Assembly: GCA_035326025.1 (NCBI GenBank)
Contig: DAOKYT010000008.1
Location: 1-64,000 of the forward strand
Reading direction: 5' to 3'
Source: Amarobacter sp035326025
Lineage (GTDB): Bacteria; Chloroflexota; Dehalococcoidia; Tepidiformales; Tepidiformaceae
Length of the DNA: 64,000 nt
Made by a program: the position numbers and the translations under genes. Below, one piece after another: positions 59,335-64,000 of this stretch (position 1 is its first letter; each line of letters starts with the position of its first letter). The notes beneath the pieces are model-generated. The model was not told where the DNA came from and did not search any database. It saw only the letters and a list, made by a program, of their open reading frames with translations.

Positions 59335-60312
59335 TTACTCCCGGCCCGGGATCTGCAGGTCCTCCGCTGGCGGCGCGGGGTTCACCACCCCCGCCATCAG
59401 CTGCTGGGGCACCAGCATGCGCAGCTCATCGAGCGTCCACTTGCCGTGCTTGTAGATGTTCTTGAACGGCGGGTACATGTCCTGCAGCAGCCCGACGTGC
59501 CCGCCGGCCACCTGGAAGATGCGCCCGTTGATGTTCCACGCCTCGTCAAGCAACAGGTACACCGTCATCGGCGCCACCATGTCCGGGCCCCGCATCGCCG
59601 CAGCTTCCTGGGCCGCCGCGTTGGTGGCCGGTGCCGGAGCCGCGCCGCCAGCGCCCGCGATCCCGCGCGACGCCCGCAGCTCGCGCGAGGCTTGCGGCAC
59701 CGTCGCCGTCAGCCGGGTCGAGGCCCCCGGTGCGATGCAGTTCACCGTGACGCCGTACCGCCCCAGGTCCCGCGCCGCCACCCGGGTCAGGCCCGCCACG
59801 CCGGCCTTCGCCGCGCCATAGTTCGCCTGGCCCGAGTTGCCCTGCAGCCCCGAGACCGAGCTGTAGTTCACGATCCGCCCGTACCGCTGCTGCCGCATCA
59901 ACACCGAGGCCGGCTTGATCGTCGTGAAGTGGCCCTTCAGGTCCACCCGGATCACGTCGTCCCACTCTTCCTCGCTCAGGTTGAAGATCATCCGGTCACG
60001 CAGAATGGCCGCCAGGTTGATAAGCCCGTCGAGCCGGCCCCACGTATCGAGCGCTGTCTTGATGACGCTCTCGCCCCCGTCCATGGTCGAAACATCGGCG
60101 AAGTTGGCAACAGCCTCGCCGCCGGCCTTCTTAATCTCCTCGACCACCTGGGCCGCCGGGCCGCTATCGGTTCCCGATCCGTCAGGATTCACGCCCGGGT
60201 CGTTCACCACGACCCGCGCACCCTCCGATGCCGCCAGCAGCGCGCACTCACGGCCGATACCCCGGCCGGCGCCCGTCATGGCGATGACTTTTCCTTCGAG
60301 CAGGTTGCCCAT
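59335..60312 (-). CDS. Short-chain dehydrogenase, paralogue of the 41454 gene
   Basis: 325 residues. TGAGRGIGRECALLAASEG, VVNDPGVNPDGSG, LRDRMIFNLSEEEWD, YSSVSGLQGNSGQ and the YGAAK active site. Similar to the protein at 41454 over the whole length, including the C-terminal extension (FKNIYKHGKWTLDELRMLVP). The usual NNAG motif reads NLAA (LINLAAILRDR), a change next to the NAD site. It is the third gene of an operon with two MaoC-type genes, suggesting hydroxyacyl-CoA metabolism. Confidence 0.9.
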   Translation of the reverse strand: MGNLLEGKVIAMTGAGRGIGRECALLAASEGARVVVNDPGVNPDGSGTDSGPAAQVVEEIKKAGGEAVANFADVSTMDGGESVIKTALDTWGRLDGLINLAAILRDRMIFNLSEEEWDDVIRVDLKGHFTTIKPASVLMRQQRYGRIVNYSSVSGLQGNSGQANYGAAKAGVAGLTRVAARDLGRYGVTVNCIAPGASTRLTATVPQASRELRASRGIAGAGGAAPAPATNAAAQEAAAMRGPDMVAPMTVYLLLDEAWNINGRIFQVAGGHVGLLQDMYPPFKNIYKHGKWTLDELRMLVPQQLMAGVVNPAPPAEDLQIPGRE

Positions 60313-60327
60313 GAATTCTCCCGGTTC

Positions 60328-60747
60328 CTAACTATCGATGCGGACGGTCGCGTGGCCCGGGGTGGTCTTCTTCCCCTCCGGGTTCTCCGTCCAGATCTCG
60401 AGGTCGACGAGCTTTTCGCCGCCTTCTTCGTACTTCCGCGTCACCACACCCTTGCAGAGGATGTCCTGGTTCGGGTAGTCCATGCCGCGGTAGCTGCAGC
60501 CGTACTTCTTGATCCGGCCGTTGTTCCCGATCCAGTCGTGCACCAGCTGCCCCAGGAACGCATTCTTTAGCGCCCCGTGGACGATGATGTTCGAGAGCCC
60601 CGTCCCGATGGCGAAGTCCTTGTCATAATGAATCTGGTAGAAGTCGCCGGACCCGGCCGCCCACATCACGAGCTGCTGCGTGCTGCAGTTCTTCTTCAGC
60701 GTGGGGATCTCCATCCCCTCCGAGATCTCACTCCACTTCACTGCCAT
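60328..60747 (-). CDS. MaoC-like hot-dog dehydratase
   Basis: 139 residues. The hydratase-2 motif region is AAGSGDFYQIHYDKDFAIGT, then NIIVHGALKNAFLGQLVHDW (catalytic Asp and His equivalents D-x4-H within DFYQIHYD). A GGGAGGG-type ribosome-binding site precedes the ATG. Works probably with the preceding gene product as a two-chain hydratase. Confidence 0.85.
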   Translation of the reverse strand: MAVKWSEISEGMEIPTLKKNCSTQQLVMWAAGSGDFYQIHYDKDFAIGTGLSNIIVHGALKNAFLGQLVHDWIGNNGRIKKYGCSYRGMDYPNQDILCKGVVTRKYEEGGEKLVDLEIWTENPEGKKTTPGHATVRIDS

Positions 60748-60758
60748 TGCGCTCCCTC

Positions 60759-61253
60759 CTAGTAGCGGATGCCGGTGCCGGTCGAGATCGCCACGACCTT
60801 GCCGTCCTGGTTCTTGTACACCGTCTTGCTCGTGGTGATGAGCATCTCCCCGAGGCTGCCCTTGGTCTCCTCGTACTTCGCCACGTGCGTCGTCGAGGTC
60901 AGCACATCGCCCGCGCAGATATCATCGAAATACTCGATCTCGGTGCCGCCATTCAGGATGCGGCGCAGCGGGCGGCTGGGCTCCGGGCCCCCAAACATCC
61001 CGCCGCCACCACGGCGCGAAGGCGCGTTCGGGTCATAGATCGGCGTGCCCAGGTAGCCGGGAGGGGCCACCAGGCCGCGGTAGCCAGCCGCCTTTGCGGC
61101 TGGCTCGTCGTAGTAGATCGGGTCGGTGTGCCCGACCGCGCGGGCGAACATCCGGATTGCTGTCTTGTCGACTTCGAGCGTGGTCGGTTCCGATTCCTTG
61201 CCGATCTGCGCGCGCATCTCGTCGGTAATCAGGGGCGGGAGTTCATCTGCCAC
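60759..61253 (-). CDS. MaoC N-terminal-type hot-dog dehydratase subunit
   Basis: 164 residues from the GTG at 61253 (ggagag upstream); an extension to 61409 has no similarity. The features VDKTAIRMFARAVGHTDPIY, GLVAPPGYLGTPIYDP and YFDDICAGDVLTSTTHVAKY match the FAS1-like dehydratase/MaoC N-domain family, which pairs with a catalytic MaoC subunit (as the HadA-HadB pair). First gene of the operon; the 250-base gap to fliF has no clear promoter. Confidence 0.85.
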   Translation of the reverse strand: MADELPPLITDEMRAQIGKESEPTTLEVDKTAIRMFARAVGHTDPIYYDEPAAKAAGYRGLVAPPGYLGTPIYDPNAPSRRGGGGMFGGPEPSRPLRRILNGGTEIEYFDDICAGDVLTSTTHVAKYEETKGSLGEMLITTSKTVYKNQDGKVVAISTGTGIRY

Positions 61254-61503
61254 AGGTCTCTCCAAAAGGCGGAATTGTGCGTGCGAAACGATACGCCAAC
61301 CGACCCGGCGCCGCCACCGCGCCATCCGCCCGGCCCCGGCTGGCCCTCGCTCAACGCGCCTCAACCAAAGATCAGGGGTTTTCTGCCGCCAGACACGGAC
61401 CCTCCACACCGAGATCGGGGACTCCCCAATGCGCCCCCCGCGGCCCCGACGCTAGAGTCCTCGGTACCGGGCCAGGTGGCCGGCATTCTCCCTGGAGGCG
61501 CAC

Positions 61504-63087
61504 ATGGGACAGGGCACCCCGCTCGCACCCCTCATCGAACGATGGAACGAGCTCCCGCGGACGCGGCAGATCATGCTCGGCGCCATCGGTGCGGCAACGC
61601 TCGTCGTCCTCTACTTCGTCTTCCTCGCGTCCTCCCGGCCCAACATGGTCGTCGCCTACAGCGGCCTCGCCCCCGAGGACAGCGCCGCTATCGCCGACCA
61701 GCTCGAAGCCGATGGCGTGCAGTACGAGCTGGGCGGCGGCGGCTCGACCGTCTCCGTCCCCGCGAACGAGGTCGCCGAGGTCCGTATCCGGCTCGCCCAG
61801 GCCGGCCTCCCCAAGGGCGGCTCCATCGGCCTCGAAATCTTCGACCAGACCAACTTCGGCGCCACCGACTTTGTCCAGCAGGTCAACTTCCGCCGTGGCC
61901 TCGAAGGCGAGCTCGCCCGGTCGATCAATACCCTTAACGGTGTCCGGGCGAGCCGTGTCCACATCTCCATGCCGAAAGAGGCCATTTTCAAGGAGGACCA
62001 GGCCGAGCCGACCGCCAGCGTCCTCCTCCAGCTCCAGTCCGGCGCCCGCCTCAACGACGAACAGGTCCGCGGCATCACCAACCTGGTCACGAATTCGGTC
62101 GAAGGCCTCGACCAGAGCGGCGTCACCATCATCGACGACTCCGGCCGCGTCCTCTTCGATGGCGCCACCTTCTCGGAGGGCTTCTCGACAGGCGCCACGG
62201 CCAGCCAGATGGAGCTCCAGCGCCAGTACGAGCTCGCACTCCAGCGCGATGTCACCGAGACCCTCGCGAAGGTGGTTGGCCCCGGCCGCAGCGCCGTGAC
62301 CGTGCGCGCTGCCCTCAACTTCGACAAGGTCACCTCTGTCGCCGACGAGTTCGCGGCAGCCGACCAGGCCACCCCGCGCAGCACCTCCTCCGTGACCGAG
62401 ACCTTCACCGGCAGCGGCATCAACGTCGGAAACGTGCCCGGCACCGGCACCAACGGCGGGACGGGCGCGGGCACCGGAACCACCGCCAACGGCAACAGCC
62501 AGTACTCCCGCACCGAGACCACCACCAACAACGAGATCGGCCGTACCACCTCCACCACCGAGCGCGCCCCGGGGTCGATCGAACGGCTCAGCGTCTCCGT
62601 CGTCCTCGATGAGAGCGTTTCCGCGGCCCAGGAGGCCAGCCTCACGAGCGCGGTCGCAGCCGCGGTCGGCCTCGACCAGACCCGCGGCGACACCCTGAGC
62701 GTGACCCGCCTCCCCTTCGACGCCAGCGTCCGCGACGACCTGGTGATGGCCGCCGGCGATGGCCTGGGCACCTATCTCCAGTACCTCAAGCTCCTCCTGC
62801 CCGTGCTCGCTGTCATCCTCGCTTTCGTCCTGGTCATGCTCCTCTTGCGCTCGCTCAGCAAGCGGCAGCTCGCCCTCCCGGGCGTCCCCCAGCCCCAGAT
62901 GCTGCCGTCGGCGGCGGGCCTGGGCGCCCTCCCCGCGGCCGCGATGGCGGCCATCCCACCCGCGCCGGGCCTCCCGGCCATCGAGTCCGCACCCGACCCG
63001 CACGAAGAGCGTGTCATCAAGCTGGCCGAGGCCAACCCGCGCGCCGTCGCCGATGTCGTCCAGACCTGGATGAGGGAAGGAGACTAA
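61504..63087 (+). CDS. fliF: Flagellar MS-ring protein FliF
   Basis: 527 residues with tggaggcgcac before the ATG. Helix at about residues 22-42 (QIMLGAIGAATLVVLYFVFL), YscJ/FliF ring domains (VVAYSGLAPEDSAAIADQLE; FRRGLEGELARSINTLNGVR; ASRVHISMPKE), a Gly/Thr-rich middle (about 295-355) and a second helix near 428-448 (LKLLLPVLAVILAFVLVMLL). It builds the base ring on which FliG assembles; fliG follows 6 bases later. Confidence 0.96.
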   Translation: MGQGTPLAPLIERWNELPRTRQIMLGAIGAATLVVLYFVFLASSRPNMVVAYSGLAPEDSAAIADQLEADGVQYELGGGGSTVSVPANEVAEVRIRLAQAGLPKGGSIGLEIFDQTNFGATDFVQQVNFRRGLEGELARSINTLNGVRASRVHISMPKEAIFKEDQAEPTASVLLQLQSGARLNDEQVRGITNLVTNSVEGLDQSGVTIIDDSGRVLFDGATFSEGFSTGATASQMELQRQYELALQRDVTETLAKVVGPGRSAVTVRAALNFDKVTSVADEFAAADQATPRSTSSVTETFTGSGINVGNVPGTGTNGGTGAGTGTTANGNSQYSRTETTTNNEIGRTTSTTERAPGSIERLSVSVVLDESVSAAQEASLTSAVAAAVGLDQTRGDTLSVTRLPFDASVRDDLVMAAGDGLGTYLQYLKLLLPVLAVILAFVLVMLLLRSLSKRQLALPGVPQPQMLPSAAGLGALPAAAMAAIPPAPGLPAIESAPDPHEERVIKLAEANPRAVADVVQTWMREGD

Positions 63088-63093
63088 TCGCCG

Positions 63094-64000
63094 GTGGTCG
63101 CGCGCGAAGAAAAGCTCAAGGGACGGAAGAAGGCGGCCGCGCTGCTCATCACCCTGGGCAAGGAACGCTCGGCCGAGATCCTGCGCCACCTCAGCGACGA
63201 GGACATCGAGCGCCTCACCTGGGAGATCTCCGCCATGGGCGAGCTCCAGCCCGAACAGCGCAAGGAAGTGGTCGAGGAGTTCGAAAGCTCCGCCGTCGCC
63301 CGCAACGTCATCTCCCTCGGCGGACTCGAATATGCCGAGGACCTCCTCCGCCTCGCCCTCGGCGAGGAAAAGGCCACTGAACTCATCGACCGCCTCTCGG
63401 CGACCTCCCCAACCGTCCCGTTCGGGTTCCTCCGCCACCTCAACGTCCAGCAGCTCGTGAACTTCCTGAGCAACGAACACCCCCAGACCATCGCCCTCCT
63501 CACCTCGTTCCTCCAATCCGAGAAGGCCGCCCAGGTGCTCGCCGGCCTCGACCCCGAAATGGCCGCCGATGTCGCCCAGCGCATCGCCCTCATGGACCGG
63601 GCCAACCCCGATATCGTCAGCGAAGTCGAGGCCGTCCTCCGCCGCAAGCTCAGCGCCGTCCTCCAGCCCACCCGCCAGGCCCAGACCGTCGGCGGCATCG
63701 AAGTCCTCGTCCAGCTCCTCAAGCAGTCCAGCCGGATGACGGAAAAGACCATCATCGAGGCCCTCGAAGACAACGAGCCCGAACTCGCCGAACAGATCAA
63801 GAAGCGCATGTTCGTCTTCGAGAACATTGCCTCCCTCGATGACCGCTCGATCCAGCGCATCCTCCGCGAGGTCGAAGTCCGCGACCTTTCGCTGGCGCTC
63901 AAGGCGACCCCGGAAAGCGTCAAGGAGTGCATCCTCCGCAACATGTCGACACGCGCCGCCCAGATGATGAAGGAAGACATGGAGGCCTCCGGCCCGGTGC
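63094..64000 (+). CDS. fliG: Flagellar motor switch protein FliG, cut by the window end
   Basis: 302 residues visible from a GTG with gggaaggag upstream; FliG is usually 330-345, so about 35 are missing. Shown are the N domain (RKKAAALLITLGKERSAEIL), the middle domain with EHPQTIALLTSFLQSEKAAQ and the torque helix region (LSLALKATPESVKECILRNM, STRAAQMMKEDMEASGPV). It binds FliF and interacts with the stator. Confidence 0.95.
   Translation, partial: MVAREEKLKGRKKAAALLITLGKERSAEILRHLSDEDIERLTWEISAMGELQPEQRKEVVEEFESSAVARNVISLGGLEYAEDLLRLALGEEKATELIDRLSATSPTVPFGFLRHLNVQQLVNFLSNEHPQTIALLTSFLQSEKAAQVLAGLDPEMAADVAQRIALMDRANPDIVSEVEAVLRRKLSAVLQPTRQAQTVGGIEVLVQLLKQSSRMTEKTIIEALEDNEPELAEQIKKRMFVFENIASLDDRSIQRILREVEVRDLSLALKATPESVKECILRNMSTRAAQMMKEDMEASGPV

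Noticed and set aside
61372..63516. 714-residue frame on the - strand opposite fliF and fliG
   Set aside because: A mirror of fliF/fliG codon bias (runs of EVDGDLG-like residues), no start signal, no family.
1..64000. CRISPR array, tRNA or rRNA genes, insertion sequence or prophage
   Set aside because: No spaced repeats, cloverleaf with a CCA end, rRNA signature, transposase or phage structural gene was found on reading; a dedicated tRNA scan could still reveal one.

Overview
The window is about 64 kb of very GC-rich bacterial chromosome, densely packed with genes. Many starts are GTG or TTG and stop/start overlaps (ATGA, GTGA, TGATG) are common. The gene set fits a Chloroflexota-like organism related to the Dehalococcoidia/Tepidiformia: one unbroken S10-spc-alpha ribosomal cluster running on into truA-rplM-rpsI, a DnaD/DnaC-type primosome behind rplI-dnaB, an F420-type oxidoreductase, a tungsten-type aldehyde:ferredoxin oxidoreductase and flagellar genes. 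This assignment is inference from gene content; no rRNA gene is present to confirm it. I found no tRNA, rRNA, CRISPR array, insertion sequence or prophage.

Layout. 1-17846: the last codons of tuf, then rpsJ to rpsI on the + strand, closed by a strong hairpin; secY, adk, map, infA and rpoA lie inside. 17945-25385: a small accessory block, mostly on the - strand, with two GNAT acetyltransferases, an AadA-like nucleotidyltransferase, a decayed alpha/beta hydrolase, a TetR regulator divergent from an F420-type oxidoreductase across a symmetric operator, an aldehyde:ferredoxin oxidoreductase and an uncharacterised NTP-transferase-like protein. 25677-29785: the replication block rplI, dnaB, a DnaD-like gene and a DnaC-like loader with two complete AAA+ domains in one chain. 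29811-33402: a DUF4352-like exported protein, a PEP mutase/isocitrate lyase family enzyme, then nudix-moaE-moaD divergent from comF. 33684-39314: a tightly coupled MoxR-DUF58-Bat operon ending in a VWA-TPR fusion. 39366-46500: single genes and short operons (RAM-domain protein, CtaG, YajQ, SDR, PIG-L deacetylase, pth, DinB, PHP, ferredoxin). 46654-53883: L25, a 3-hydroxyisobutyrate dehydrogenase family enzyme, a receiver-GGDEF protein, glutamate dehydrogenase, a 2-hydroxyacid dehydrogenase and pyrE. 53956-61253: a GNAT, an ECF sigma/anti-sigma pair, an epimerase, a membrane-bound LuxR-type protein, and an SDR-MaoC-MaoC operon. 61504-64000: fliF and the start of fliG.

How the parts may connect. 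MoaD/MoaE supply molybdopterin, which the tungsten enzyme needs, and the seven-iron ferredoxin is a plausible redox partner. The receiver-GGDEF protein, YajQ and the flagellar genes are consistent with cyclic-di-GMP control of motility. The SDR and MaoC proteins look like hydratase/dehydrogenase steps on acyl-CoA-type substrates.

Most notable: (1) the tandem AAA+ helicase loader with a zinc motif; (2) long acidic, Ala/Pro-rich tails on S3, L17, L13, L9 and RpoA; (3) a recurring TANNNT element 6-7 bases before start codons, suggesting leaderless transcripts; (4) the single-chain BatB-lipoprotein-TPR fusion; (5) a LuxR HTH fused through one membrane helix to an exported domain; (6) three gene remnants (alpha/beta hydrolase, MFS transporter, DUF433 antitoxin).
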